Notes: generated by a model not told the origin, from the letters alone. Positions 20,132 through 29,095 are shown, counted from the first letter of the stretch. The stretch is DNA of 64,000 bases from DASQPR01 sp963797605 (GCA_963797605.1 CAWCPX010000005.1:1178001-1242000); one strand, 5' to 3'. Translations and numbers: made by a program.

Positions 20132-22674
20132 TCAGGGCACCGCCCGGAGCCGGCGGACATCACCGGTTGACGTCGATTCCTCCTCCGTCCGCGCCGCGAT
20201 CCACGCCTCCAGCCGGTCGTAGGGCAGCGGGCGGCTGAACAGGAAACCCTGGCCGACGTCGCATCCCATCTCGAGCAGCAGCTCAGCGTCAGTTCACTCT
20301 CGACGCCCTCGGCGACCACCTGCAGATCGAAGTGCCGGGCCAGGTCGACGATGGCGCGGACGATCGCGAGGTCGCCCGGATCGGTCGCCATACCCTGCAC
20401 GAACGATCTGTCGATCTTGACCTCGTCGACCGGCAGCCGCCGCAGGTAGGACAGCGACGAGTAGCCCGTGCCGAAGTCGTCGACGGACAGCCGCACGCCC
20501 AGCGCGTCGAGTCGGCGCAGCGTCGGCAACGGCCGGTCGACCTCACCGATCATGCCGTCTTCCGCGATCTCCAGCGTCAGCATCTCGGCGGCCACGCCGT
20601 ACTCGGTCAGCATCGCAGCGACCCGATCCGGCAGGGCCTGGTCGACGATCGTGCGGGGCGACAGGTTGACCGCGATCGGCAGCGGACGGCCCGCGTCGGC
20701 CCAGGCACGCGCGCGTCGCAGACCACTCTCGAGCACGAAGTCGGTCAGCCGGCCCAACTGACCGGTGTGTTCGGCGACCGCGATGAAGTCCTCCGGCGCG
20801 ACCAGACCGTGCACCGGGTGGTCCCACCGGGCAAGGCACTCGACGCCGATCAGCTCGTGCGTCTGCAACGACACCTTCGGCTGGAAATAGACGTCGAGCG
20901 CACCGCTGTCGAGCGCGCGCCGCAGGTCGGAAGCGAGGCCGAGCCGCCGCACCGAGCGTGACTCCAGGCTCGGGTTGAACAACTGGACGGCGGAGGACTG
21001 GGTCTTCGCCGCGTGCGTCGCGACATCGGCCCGTTGCAGCAGCGTGGCCGGATCGGAACCGTGATCGGGGTGGACGGCGATGCCGACAGCCGCGTCCACG
21101 TCGAGACTGAGCGATCCCATCTCCATCGGATGTCGCAGCGCGTCTCGCAGCTCGCTGGCAAGCGCGGTCGCGGCTTCTCCGCTCTCGATCCGGATCGTGG
21201 CCGCGAAGCCGTCGCCGCCGACGCGCCCGACGAGGGCCGCCGGCGGGCACAGGGCTCGCAGCCGCCGGGCGAATTCGATCAGCAGCTTGTCACCGGCGGC
21301 ATGACCGAGTGAGTCGTTGACATCGCGGAGGCCGTCGACGTCGAAGATCATGACTGCGACGACCTCGCCCGGCGCGCGGACCTTGACGGCCTGCTCCAGC
21401 GCCGACAGCATCCGGCGCCGGTTGGGCAGCCGGGTCAGCGCGTCGTGCTCGGCGTCGAAGCGGAGGCGGTCGACGAGGCGCGAGTTCTCGACGGCGACCG
21501 ACACGTGGGCCGCGAGCGTTTCCAGGAGACGGACGTCGTCGTCGGTGAAGTGCGCTTGATCGAGCATGCGCCCGGTGACCTCGAGCGACCCGATGACCGC
21601 GCCGGCCGAACGCAGCGGCACGATGATCGCGTCCTTGGTGCCGGTGGACCGCAGCTCCTGGCGCATGTCGTCGTCGCCGAGCTTAGGGCCGGCCGCGACG
21701 GTCTTGTTGGTCTCCATCGCCAGACGGCGCAGGTTGACCGGTGTCGCGGACGTGTCGAGCAGGCCGCGGTCGTCAGCGCGCGCGGACAGCAGCGATTCCG
21801 GGAAGCGGCCGGTCGCCGGCAACCACAGCGTCGCCTGCTCCGAGTGCAGCAGCCCACGGATGCGCTTGAGGAGCACGTCGGCGATGGTGCCGTCGGCCGG
21901 GCTCTCGGAGATGTCGCGACTGAGGTCGTACATCTCGGTGAGGCTCTTGTGCTGCCGCAGGAATTGGGCGTAAGCCCGGTAGATCACGGTCATCGCGCCG
22001 GTGACGACGATCAGCAGCAGGATCACCCATGGGCTGATCTGCAGGACCAACAGCACCACGAGGCCGATGACCGCGTTGATCGAGCCGACGATGATGCTCG
22101 GCACCGCGGCCCGGGCCAGGTCGGGAGCCGTCATCGGACCCTGCACCAGCCAGATGACGCCCATGATGTTGGCGACCGTCACGAGCATGCCGATGGTGAC
22201 CGCCGCGAACAGGACGAACCAGCTGGCCGGCGTCATCAGCCAGGCCTCGGGCTTCACCGTCAACGGGGGCCAGTTGGCCGCCACGATCAGTGTCGCTATC
22301 GCGGTGGCACAGGCCATGCTCGCCAGGTTGAATGCCAGCTTGACCGGGTCGGTGCCCCGGATCATCGCCCGCGCGAACGCCGCGATCAGCCGTACGGTGA
22401 TCACCGTGATCGGCGACAGGTAGAACAGGGCCAGCATCATCGGGATCTCGGACACCGACATGCGCAGACCATGGCGCCGAACTTCGACGTTGAGGTTCAG
22501 CGCCTCGGCGGTCCAGAAGAGCCCGAGGAACAGAAGCGTGATCGGCCACGGGGAGAAGCCGCCCTTGCGATCGGCGGCTGCCCAGATGACCACGAAAGCG
22601 ATGACGGCAAGCGGTGCCGTCATCGCCCACGCGAGGTTCGAGGTCCGGCGGAAGCGAAGGTTGGTTTTCTTCAT
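20132..22674 (-). CDS. Membrane-bound GAF-GGDEF-EAL protein, probable c-di-GMP phosphodiesterase (frameshifted near its end)
   Basis: The N-terminal ~235 residues form about eight membrane helices of unknown sensory type. A GAF domain (about 255-400), a GGDEF domain (405-565) and an EAL domain (580-845) follow. The GGDEF signature is GGDGF at 486-490, so cyclase activity is doubtful. The EAL domain keeps its key residues: ECL 612-614, Asn669, Glu701, DDFG 731-734, Lys752 and AEGVE. One base is missing near 20284; restoring it gives LLLEMGCDVGQGFLFSRPLP and a stop at 20132 (847 residues). I infer a c-di-GMP hydrolase with a regulatory GGDEF. A small secreted-peptide gene lies 24 nt upstream. 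Confidence 0.9.
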
Positions 22675-22698
22675 GTCAGCCGGATGTCACGGAACGGG

Positions 22699-22869
22699 TC
22701 AGGTCCAGATCGCGTCATCGACCGACATGGGGGCGACGTGTGTTCCGATGGCTGCGGAATGCGGGGCCGGGGCCGCGCTGGAAGGTCCGGCGGCAAGCAC
22801 AACAACACCCGCACATGTGGCCGCGATGACGACGAGCCGACGGGTCCACACGTTCTTCTTGGTACGCAT
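22699..22869 (-). CDS. Small secreted peptide, 56 aa, upstream of the EAL protein
   Basis: An ATG at 22869 preceded by a near-perfect AGGAGG seven nt upstream opens a 56-codon frame. Basic residues (MRTKKNVWTRR) are followed by a hydrophobic stretch (LVVIAATCAGVVVLAAG) and an AxA site (SSAAPAP), which is a signal peptide. The predicted mature part is only about 23 residues, ending VDDAIWT. It stops 24 nt before the membrane EAL gene on the same strand, and the EAL gene has no clear Shine-Dalgarno of its own, so the two are probably co-transcribed. I recognise no family. A sensor ligand or accessory peptide is possible but unproven. Confidence 0.65.
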   Translation of the reverse strand: MRTKKNVWTRRLVVIAATCAGVVVLAAGPSSAAPAPHSAAIGTHVAPMSVDDAIWT

Positions 22870-23096
22870 CAGCGCCTCCTGACGTCATGGTCGGTCTTGT
22901 AAAACACCGTTACTACAGGGATCGTGCCACATAAAGCCGCGGTCACAAACTACAAAGGCACGGTCATGGCCAGCGCCGGCATGATCGGGCAAAACGGGCT
23001 CATCCGTTCAGTTAGTGTCCAATCACACGTGCCGGATTGACGTTTGAATTCCAAGAGGGTGCCGTACCCTGCGAAAAACATTCGACAAAGGAATGA

Positions 23097-24179
23097 TTAG
23101 CCGGTTTCGCCGAATCGCACCAATGCGTGCCATACGTATTTAATGCTTTGGAGAAGCTCTTCACGTTCGCCCCAGCGGTCCCACGCTTCGGAACCGGAGA
23201 CGACCGAGGCGGCCACGACACCGAGCGTCGACGCGTCCAACAGGCCCTTCTCCCCCGCGTACGCGTCCCGGATGGCGAGCGCGAACGGTGGAATCGTTGG
23301 TCCGCGAAAATCGATCGGTATCTCAGCGGGATCAAGTCGGAACCCTCCGTGCCAAACGAGTGCGATATCGAATCGCTCGGCCGCGGCCCGCAATAATTCA
23401 TCCGTTCGGCTATCGCGAAAGCTCGGATCGACGACAATCGCCTCCGCGTCGGCGGCGAGCCGGACCGGCCCATGCACCTGCGCCTCGATGTAGTCGTCCA
23501 AGGCCCGGCCAACCGGCGAATCCGAAGTCGCCCGTCGCGCTCTCGCCGGAAGCGAGCCGAGATGCGCGATCGGGTCCGCCCCGACGAGACCTAAAAACGC
23601 CCCGGTTTGCGAGGCTCGTTCAAGCATTCCGGCCAGTACGCATCCGAATTCATCCATTGTGCCCAGGTCCGTCGGTGCCATAGCCGTGTCCCCGACCGTA
23701 AAAGTGGCACGAAAGTTGACCGACGGCAGCAGCCGTACGTGGCAGGAACCGAACCGCGGCGACGCGCCGTCCGGGTGCCCGGCCAGGTTGAGGCCACCGT
23801 ATTTCGGCCGGTCAGAAGCCGTCACCCCATCGCCGTGGTACGCCCCTCCGAACAGGTCGCGCTCCCACACGTCCCGGTCGCCGCCGTTGAACGCGGTCAA
23901 CCCGCCGCTGGAGATGCCGGTCTCCCACTGCGTCCGGTAGACACCGTCGCCGGCGAGGGCTTCCGCGACCGATCGACCGTCCGCGAGGAGCCGGTCGGGA
24001 TGAAAATTCAGCGTGATCCGGCCGTGGTCCCGGACCGTGGCGATCATGCCGTCGACCTCGGCGGAGGCCGCGCCCGCGGCGACGATCCGCGCGCGCGAAC
24101 CGGCGGCCAGGCGCGCGGCACCGTCACGGACGTACGCGACGGCCGCGTCCGATGGTGAGATCGACGTCAGGCGGGACAC
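23097..24179 (-). CDS. DUF3626 domain protein
   Basis: A 360-residue protein of unknown function. It carries the two motifs I associate with DUF3626: GGxL (ISSGGLTAF) and FGS (SPRFGSCH), with the conserved surroundings ITLNFHPDR and RPKYGGLNLAGHPDGASPR. No signal peptide or membrane helix is visible, so it should be cytoplasmic. The GTG start at 24179 lacks a Shine-Dalgarno but has TAGCGT exactly 7 nt upstream. The last ~250 bases and the region beyond are visibly richer in A/T than the neighbours. It lies just after the tRNA-Tyr terminator, a place where acquired genes often sit. Confidence 0.75.
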   Translation of the reverse strand: MSRLTSISPSDAAVAYVRDGAARLAAGSRARIVAAGAASAEVDGMIATVRDHGRITLNFHPDRLLADGRSVAEALAGDGVYRTQWETGISSGGLTAFNGGDRDVWERDLFGGAYHGDGVTASDRPKYGGLNLAGHPDGASPRFGSCHVRLLPSVNFRATFTVGDTAMAPTDLGTMDEFGCVLAGMLERASQTGAFLGLVGADPIAHLGSLPARARRATSDSPVGRALDDYIEAQVHGPVRLAADAEAIVVDPSFRDSRTDELLRAAAERFDIALVWHGGFRLDPAEIPIDFRGPTIPPFALAIRDAYAGEKGLLDASTLGVVAASVVSGSEAWDRWGEREELLQSIKYVWHALVRFGETG

Positions 24180-24186
24180 GGCCCGG

Positions 24187-24192
24187 ACGCTA
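24187..24192 (-). promoter_or_regulatory. -10 box, leaderless DUF3626 gene
   Basis: TAGCGT followed by 7 nt and the GTG start. It matches the TANNNT-N6/7-start pattern seen at seven other genes in this window. Confidence 0.5.
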
Positions 24193-24222
24193 GCAGGGAG
24201 CGCCGGCGCCGCGACAGCGAAA

Positions 24223-24260
24223 AACGGCCCCGGGTCAGCTGACGCTGGCCCGGGGCCGTT
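24223..24260 (-). terminator. Terminator after tRNA-Tyr
   Basis: Seventeen-bp stem (AACGGCCCCGGG(C/T)CAGC, one G-U pair) with a TGAC-type loop, followed on the minus strand by a run of T after GCCG. A textbook rho-independent terminator 8 nt after the tRNA. Confidence 0.9.
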
Positions 24261-24268
24261 CGGTGCGT

Positions 24269-24352
24269 TGGTGGCGGGTGAAGGGTTCGAACCTTCGTAG
24301 CTTTCGCGACGGATTTACAGTCCGTTCCCATTGACCACTCGGGCAACCCGCC
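24269..24352 (-). tRNA. tRNA-Tyr (anticodon GTA), CCA encoded
   Basis: 84-nt class II tRNA on the minus strand: acceptor GGCGGGT/ACCCGCC, D-arm from GCCCGAGTGG, anticodon loop ACTGTAAAT, long variable arm, T-loop GGTTCGAACCC and a genomic CCA. The other three tRNAs in this window do not encode CCA. Confidence 0.97.
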
Positions 24353-24535
24353 AAACGCTTGCCACCCAGCCAAAGCCCGGCAGCGGAAGTAAGAATAGCG
24401 GTATCCCCCGGGGGTTGCGCAAATGGGTACCTGCCGACGCGCCGCGTGCGCGCCGTGGCACGCTGGGTCAGCGCGACAATGAGGCAGAGAGCCAGACATA
24501 AAGGTTATGAGCACCGACGATAGGGAGAAAGCGAC

Positions 24536-25027
24536 GTGGCGGATCCATCGTTCGACATCGTGAGCAAGGTCGACCGGCAGGAACTCGACAACGCTGTCAA
24601 CCAGGCCAGCAAGGAGCTGACGACGCGGTTTGACTTCCGCAACACCGGCGCCGAGGTGAGCCTCTCCGGCGACAGCGCGATTTCGGTGCAGGCCGACACC
24701 GAGGACCGCGCCCGCGCGGCGCTGGAAGTGTTGAAGGAGAAGCTCGTCAAGCGCGACATCTCGTTGAAGTCGCTCGACGCCGGCGAGCCGAAGCAGTCCG
24801 GCAAGATCTACAAGGTCGAATGCAAGATCATCCAGGGCATCGAGTCGGACAAGGCCAAGGCCATCAGCAAGAAGATCCGCGATGAGGGCCCGAAGGGCGT
24901 GCAGGCGCAGATCCAGGGCGACCAACTCCGCGTGACCGGCAAGAAGCGCGACGACCTGCAGGCCGTGATCGCGCTGCTCAAGGGTGCCGACCTCGGCGTC
25001 GCCCTGCAGTTCACCAACTACAAGTAG
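24536..25027 (+). CDS. yajQ: YajQ family cyclic-nucleotide-binding protein
   Basis: The 163-residue protein shows the YajQ/DUF520 pattern throughout: MADPSFDIVSKVDRQELDNA at the start, KQSGKIYKVECKIIQGIESD in the middle and DLGVALQFTNYK at the end. Family members bind nucleotides, and in Xanthomonas a YajQ protein is a c-di-GMP effector. No catalytic activity is established for the family. The GTG start at 24536 has GGGAGAAAG upstream. GCGACA, 18 nt, CATAAA upstream may be its promoter. A gene for a probable c-di-GMP phosphodiesterase lies 1.9 kb away, so a shared signalling role is conceivable. Confidence 0.92.
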   Translation: MADPSFDIVSKVDRQELDNAVNQASKELTTRFDFRNTGAEVSLSGDSAISVQADTEDRARAALEVLKEKLVKRDISLKSLDAGEPKQSGKIYKVECKIIQGIESDKAKAISKKIRDEGPKGVQAQIQGDQLRVTGKKRDDLQAVIALLKGADLGVALQFTNYK

Positions 25028-25043
25028 CCGGTCGAGATTCGCG

Positions 25044-25101
25044 GATCTTGCGGGTTACGGGGCCTTCCGGCGGCGCTGAGAGCCCCGTAACCCGCAAGAT
25101 C
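25044..25101. repeat. Perfect 20-bp inverted repeat after yajQ
   Basis: GATCTTGCGGGTTACGGGGC (25044-25063) and its exact complement (25082-25101) flank 18 bases. It begins 17 nt after the yajQ stop. There is no U-run, and a second, more typical terminator follows immediately, so it may be a dispersed intergenic repeat rather than a terminator. Confidence 0.7.
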
Positions 25102-25122
25102 TGTGGATCACTGCGACAAAGC

Positions 25123-25158
25123 GAGCCGCGCACCCCCTTTGGGTAGGGTGCGCGGCTC
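25123..25158. terminator. Bidirectional terminator between yajQ and htpX
   Basis: Thirteen-bp perfect stem GAGCCGCGCACCC / GGGTGCGCGGCTC with a 10-nt loop, followed by TGTTTGG on the plus strand and by GCTTTGT on the minus strand. It lies between converging genes and can serve both. Confidence 0.8.
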
Positions 25159-25184
25159 TGTTTGGATCAGGCGTTACCCGCGGG

Positions 25185-26060
25185 TTACCGCTGGAACTGC
25201 ACCGGACCCCGGCTCGCGGCCATCTGCTCCAGCCGGGCGATGCGCTGCGCCATCGGCGGGTGGGTCGCGAACAGGTTCGACATCCCACGGGTGCGGAACG
25301 GGTTCGCGATCATCAGGTGCGACGTGGTCGCGATCGGACCGTCGGCCATCAGCGGCATGGCCTGCGCACCCTGCTCGATCTTGCGGAGCGCGCTCGCGAG
25401 CGCCAGCGGGTCGTTGGCCAGCTTCGCGCCGGACTCGTCGGCCTGGTATTCGCGGCTACGGCTGATCGCCAGCTGGATCACGGTCGCGGCCAGCGGGCCG
25501 AGGATCAGCATGAGCAGCGCGCCGAGCACGCCGGGACCGTCTTCGTCGTCGCCGCGGCCGAAGAAGAAGGCGAACTGCGCGACCAGTGTGATGAAGCTGC
25601 CGAGCGCGCCGGCGACGGACGAGATCAGGATGTCGCGGTTGTAGACGTGGGACAGCTCGTGGCCGATCACGCCGCGAAGCTCCCGCGGGGTCAGGAGCGC
25701 CATGATGCCCTGGGTGACGCAGACGGCCGCGTGCGCCGGGTTACGGCCGGTCGCGAACGCGTTGGGCTGGGCGGTCGGGCTGACATAGAGCCGGGGCATC
25801 GGCTCGTTGGCCGTCGCGGAGAGGTCGCGGACGATCGCGTACAGCTGCGGCGCTTCGGCCTCGGTGACCGGCCGCGCGCCCATCGACCGCAGCGCGATCT
25901 GGTCGGAGTAGAAGTAGGACACGCCGTTGATGCCCAGCGCGACGATGAACGCGATGACGAGACCGGCAGATCCTCCGAAGCCCCAACCGATCAACAGGAT
26001 GATCGCGGAGAGCAGGCCCAGGAGGGCTGCCGTTTTCAGGCCATTGTGTGACCGGTGCAC
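25185..26060 (-). CDS. htpX: Membrane metalloprotease HtpX (M48 family)
   Basis: HtpX is a zinc endoprotease of the cytoplasmic membrane that degrades damaged membrane proteins. The 291-residue protein has two N-terminal helices, the zinc-binding HELSH at 134-138, two further helices (VAGALGSFITLVAQFAFF and LGALLMLILGPLAATVIQLA) and the third zinc ligand in SREYQADESGAK. It ends with ATHPPMAQRIARLEQM as usual for the family. No partner gene is adjacent. Confidence 0.95.
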   Translation of the reverse strand: MHRSHNGLKTAALLGLLSAIILLIGWGFGGSAGLVIAFIVALGINGVSYFYSDQIALRSMGARPVTEAEAPQLYAIVRDLSATANEPMPRLYVSPTAQPNAFATGRNPAHAAVCVTQGIMALLTPRELRGVIGHELSHVYNRDILISSVAGALGSFITLVAQFAFFFGRGDDEDGPGVLGALLMLILGPLAATVIQLAISRSREYQADESGAKLANDPLALASALRKIEQGAQAMPLMADGPIATTSHLMIANPFRTRGMSNLFATHPPMAQRIARLEQMAASRGPVQFQR

Positions 26061-26226
26061 GTTTTCTCCTTACGAATGCACTTCGACTACTGCCCCATGC
26101 AACGTCCGCGTGATGCCCAAGCTTCCACGATTTTCCCGTGTGAATGCTTCGGCAACCCTGAGAAAACCCCGAAGATCATCTTTCCACGGGTACGCGTCGC
26201 CGGGGCCGTGGCGCCGCACACGCCCG

Positions 26227-26760
26227 TCAGGTGCCGCTTGCCTCGGCCGCCCGGATCGCCTTCGCGGCCGTGATCTCTTCCTTCGCGGGCTCGCCGGCCG
26301 GGTCGTGAGCGGGCGGGGCCGGCACGGTCCACATCCACTCGCGGAGCGTGTCCTTCTCGTGGAGCAGATTGCGGATGTCGTGCTCGGCGTACTCGAACTC
26401 CGGCGACCAGAAGAGCGCGTCGAACGGGCAGACCTCGATGCAGATGCCGCAGTACATACAGAGGGAGAAGTCGATGGCGAACCGGTCGAGCACGTTGCGC
26501 TGCCGGGGGCGGGTGGCGCCCGGCACCACGACTTCTTCCTTGTGCGAGTCGATGTAGATGCACCAGTCGGGGCATTCGCGAGCGCACAGCATGCAGACCG
26601 TGCAGTTCTCTTCGAGTAGGCCGATCACACCACGGGACCGCGGCGGCAGCTCCGGCTCGGCGGCCGGGTAGCGGTGCGTGTGCGCCGGTGGCATGACCGT
26701 GAGCGCGCCGGCGGCGGATGTGGCCGACTCGTCTTCGGAAACCCCGCTCATGGACGCCAT
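26227..26760 (-). CDS. nuoI: NADH-quinone oxidoreductase subunit I-like ferredoxin
   Basis: NuoI carries two [4Fe-4S] clusters between the NADH arm and the quinone site of respiratory complex I. Both motifs are complete: CTVCMLCARECP and CMYCGICIEVCP, with the conserved surroundings RGVIGLLEENCTVCM and PFDALFWSPEFEYAEHD. I chose ATG 26760 (MASMSGVSED) because AGAAGG lies just upstream; the length is then 177 residues. No other nuo gene is adjacent; nuoC lies 2.4 kb upstream behind an ABC-MarR cassette. It may serve complex I encoded elsewhere or a smaller alternative complex. Confidence 0.9.
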   Translation of the reverse strand: MASMSGVSEDESATSAAGALTVMPPAHTHRYPAAEPELPPRSRGVIGLLEENCTVCMLCARECPDWCIYIDSHKEEVVVPGATRPRQRNVLDRFAIDFSLCMYCGICIEVCPFDALFWSPEFEYAEHDIRNLLHEKDTLREWMWTVPAPPAHDPAGEPAKEEITAAKAIRAAEASGT

Positions 26761-26809
26761 CCTGCCTTCTCGGGTGATCGGGTGAAACAGCCGGGTGCCG
26801 GCGGCGCGC

Positions 26810-27277
26810 TCAGCCTGCCCGCGGACGGTGGTCGGCAAGCTGTTCCAGCAGGGTCGCGGCCACGCGCAGGATCTCCCGTTCGGTCGTGGTCAGCTCCGAC
26901 TCCATCGCCTCGACGAGCCACGCGACCTGCGTGTCACCATGCCGCCGGAGCACTCGCAGGCCGGCCGTGGTCACGTCGAGCAGCACCTGCCGGCCGTCGT
27001 CCGGGTCGGGGCGGCGGCTCACGAGCCCGCCCTCCTCGAGCGACGCGATCGCCCGGGTCAGGGTTTGGGGCTGCGCGAACTCGGCATCGGCGAGTTCTTT
27101 CGGGGTCGCCTCGCCGCCACGGTAGAGCCGGCCCAACAGTGCAATCGCGGTCGGGCTGACACCGTGGTCCTGCCGCTGCGCCTGGAGCCGGCGCGCCAAC
27201 CGCACCACGCCCTCACGCACCGCGCGCGCGGCCACCTCGGCATCCGGGCCCGGCCGGCGTTCCGACGGAGGGGTCAC
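26810..27277 (-). CDS. MarR family transcriptional regulator
   Basis: A 155-residue winged-helix protein. The recognition region ATPKELADAEFAQPQTLTRA and the wing segment GLVSRRPDPDDGRQVLLDVT are typical of MarR. Its GTG start overlaps the stop of the ABC transporter gene by 4 nt (GTGA), so the two are translated together. I infer that it represses this operon: a TCATAAG...CTTATGA palindrome sits on the transporter promoter and start codon. The ligand is unknown, presumably a substrate of the exporter. Confidence 0.9.
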   Translation of the reverse strand: MTPPSERRPGPDAEVAARAVREGVVRLARRLQAQRQDHGVSPTAIALLGRLYRGGEATPKELADAEFAQPQTLTRAIASLEEGGLVSRRPDPDDGRQVLLDVTTAGLRVLRRHGDTQVAWLVEAMESELTTTEREILRVAATLLEQLADHRPRAG

Positions 27278-29058
27278 GAGCGTACGAGCCGGGCGTAGTG
27301 ATCGTCACGAAGCATGAGTTCGTCGTGGGTGCCGCGTTCCACGATGCGCCCGTGATCGAGCACCACGATCTGGTCGGCGTGCACGATCGTCGAAAGTCGA
27401 TGCGCGATCACGATGGTCGTCCGTCCCTTCGCCAACTCGTCGAGCGCCCGTTGCACGGCCCGTTCGGTACGCGTATCGAGTGCGCTCGTGGCCTCGTCGA
27501 GCACCAGGATCGGTGGGTTCCGCAGCAGCATCCGCGCGATCGCGAGGCGCTGCCGCTCGCCACCGGAGAAGCGGTAGCCGCGCTCGCCCACTATCGTGTC
27601 GTACCCGTCGGGCAGATCCGCGACAAGGTCGTGAATATGCGCTGCGCGCGCCGCGGCCTCGATCTGCTCGTCGGTCGCGTCCGGTGCGGCCAGGCGCAGG
27701 TTCTCCCGGATCGACGCGTGCAACAGGTACGTGTCCTGCGCGACCAGTCCGACCGCCCGAGACAGCGAGGCCAGGCTGACCGTGCGGATGTCCGTCCCGT
27801 CGATCTCGATCGTGCCGTGCTGCGGTTCGTAGAGCCGGGTGACCAGGTAGGCGAGGCTCGTCTTGCCGGAGCCGGTCGCGCCGACGATCGCGGTCACCGA
27901 GCCCGGCGCCGCGACCAGGTCGATGCCGTCGAGCGTCGGCTCCTGAGCGTCGCGGTAGGCGAACGTGACGTCACGCATCACGACCTCGCCCCGGGTGACC
28001 ACGAGATCGGTGTCGCTCTCGGTGTCGTCGACGTCGGCCGGCAGATCGAGCACGTCGAAGATCCGGCCGAACAGCGCGATTGACGTGGACGCGGCCTGCC
28101 CGACGCCCTGCATCGAACTGGCCGGCGCGACCAGGCGATTAAGCATGCTCGTGAAGGCGACGACGGTGCCGAGCGTCGTCGGCGAGGCGCCGTGGGCGAG
28201 TTCGATGCCGACGATCCAGTATGCGATCGCCGGAATCACGGTCAGCGCGGCTCCTCGCGTCGCGAGCCGCCACCGCCCGGCGAGCGCACCCGCGAGTTCG
28301 AGGTCCGAAATCTGCTTCGACCGGGCGGAGAACCGCTTGTTCATCTCGTCGCCGAGGCCCATCGTCTTCGCGAGCAACACGCCCGGCACCGACAGTGACT
28401 CCTCGACGATCGTGGTGAGCGCGGCGAGACCGCGTTGCCGGTTGCGGGCGATGCCGCGTCGCTGGCCGCCGAGCCGGAACGTCGTCAGCAGGAAGGCCGG
28501 CACCACGATCAGCGCGACGACGGCAAGCTGCCAGTCCATGATGACGAGCGCGGTCGCGATGGCGATGGCCTGAGCGCCGCTTTGCACGGTGGTCGTCGCC
28601 GTGTTCGTCAGCACGTTGTCGACGCCGCCGACGTCGTTGACGACCCGGGAGAGCACATCGCCGGTCTTCGTCCGGGTGAAGAACGCGAGCGAGAGCCGTT
28701 GGAGGTGCGCGTACACCCCGACGCGCAGATCGTGCATGACGCGCTGCCCGATCACGGTGGCGAGCTGGCCGGTCCAGACGCCGAGTGATGCGGCCGTGAT
28801 CGCGGACACGATCATGCCGCCGGCCAGCAGGCTGATCAGCGTGACGTTTCGCTCGGGCAGGCCGTGGTCGAGAATCGCGCGCAACAGGAACGGCGAGACC
28901 ACACCGACGACCGATCGCACCAGGACGAGCACGAGCAGTGCCGCCATCAGGCCGCGGTAGGGCCGGAACAGCCGCACGATGCGCCAGATGGAGACCTTCG
29001 TCGGCTCCTCGTGGTCGGCGGGCAGCACGGCGGAAACGTCAGCGACAGCCACAGTCAT
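27274..29058 (-). CDS. ABC exporter, fused membrane and ATPase domains
   Basis: A 594-residue half-transporter that should act as a homodimer in the cytoplasmic membrane. Six membrane helices (about residues 35-315) are followed by an ATPase domain with Walker A GATGSGKTS, signature FSGGERQR (Phe for the usual Leu), Walker B ILVLDEATS and the switch His in VIAHRLST. It belongs to the multidrug/lipid exporter type; the substrate cannot be read. The ATG overlaps a MarR-type palindrome and is 7 nt after a -10 box, so the mRNA is probably leaderless. The regulator gene follows with a 4-nt overlap. Confidence 0.94.
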   Translation of the reverse strand: MTVAVADVSAVLPADHEEPTKVSIWRIVRLFRPYRGLMAALLVLVLVRSVVGVVSPFLLRAILDHGLPERNVTLISLLAGGMIVSAITAASLGVWTGQLATVIGQRVMHDLRVGVYAHLQRLSLAFFTRTKTGDVLSRVVNDVGGVDNVLTNTATTTVQSGAQAIAIATALVIMDWQLAVVALIVVPAFLLTTFRLGGQRRGIARNRQRGLAALTTIVEESLSVPGVLLAKTMGLGDEMNKRFSARSKQISDLELAGALAGRWRLATRGAALTVIPAIAYWIVGIELAHGASPTTLGTVVAFTSMLNRLVAPASSMQGVGQAASTSIALFGRIFDVLDLPADVDDTESDTDLVVTRGEVVMRDVTFAYRDAQEPTLDGIDLVAAPGSVTAIVGATGSGKTSLAYLVTRLYEPQHGTIEIDGTDIRTVSLASLSRAVGLVAQDTYLLHASIRENLRLAAPDATDEQIEAAARAAHIHDLVADLPDGYDTIVGERGYRFSGGERQRLAIARMLLRNPPILVLDEATSALDTRTERAVQRALDELAKGRTTIVIAHRLSTIVHADQIVVLDHGRIVERGTHDELMLRDDHYARLVRS

Positions 29059-29074
29059 AAGCGCTAACTTATGA
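29055..29074. promoter_or_regulatory. MarR-type operator over the ABC start codon
   Basis: Perfect inverted repeat TCATAAG-6-CTTATGA that covers the -10 box, the transcription start and the ATG of the transporter gene. A related TCATGCTTATGA lies at 29128-29139. Binding by the MarR protein of the same operon is inferred from position. Confidence 0.65.
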
Positions 29075-29095
29075 GTCGCCGCCTTGATGTCGCAA
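29066..29095 (-). promoter_or_regulatory. Leaderless promoter of ABC-marR
   Basis: -35 TTGCGA, 18 nt, -10 TAAGTT, then exactly 7 nt to the ATG. Transcription should begin at the A of the start codon. Confidence 0.65.

Noticed and set aside
22870..22999. A cyclic-dinucleotide riboswitch upstream of the secreted peptide and EAL genes
   Set aside because: I could not find the conserved cores of the known c-di-GMP or c-di-AMP riboswitches by eye.
28192..28398. Small frames opposite the ABC exporter gene
   Set aside because: They lack ribosome-binding sites and family features and overlap an intact, well-supported gene.
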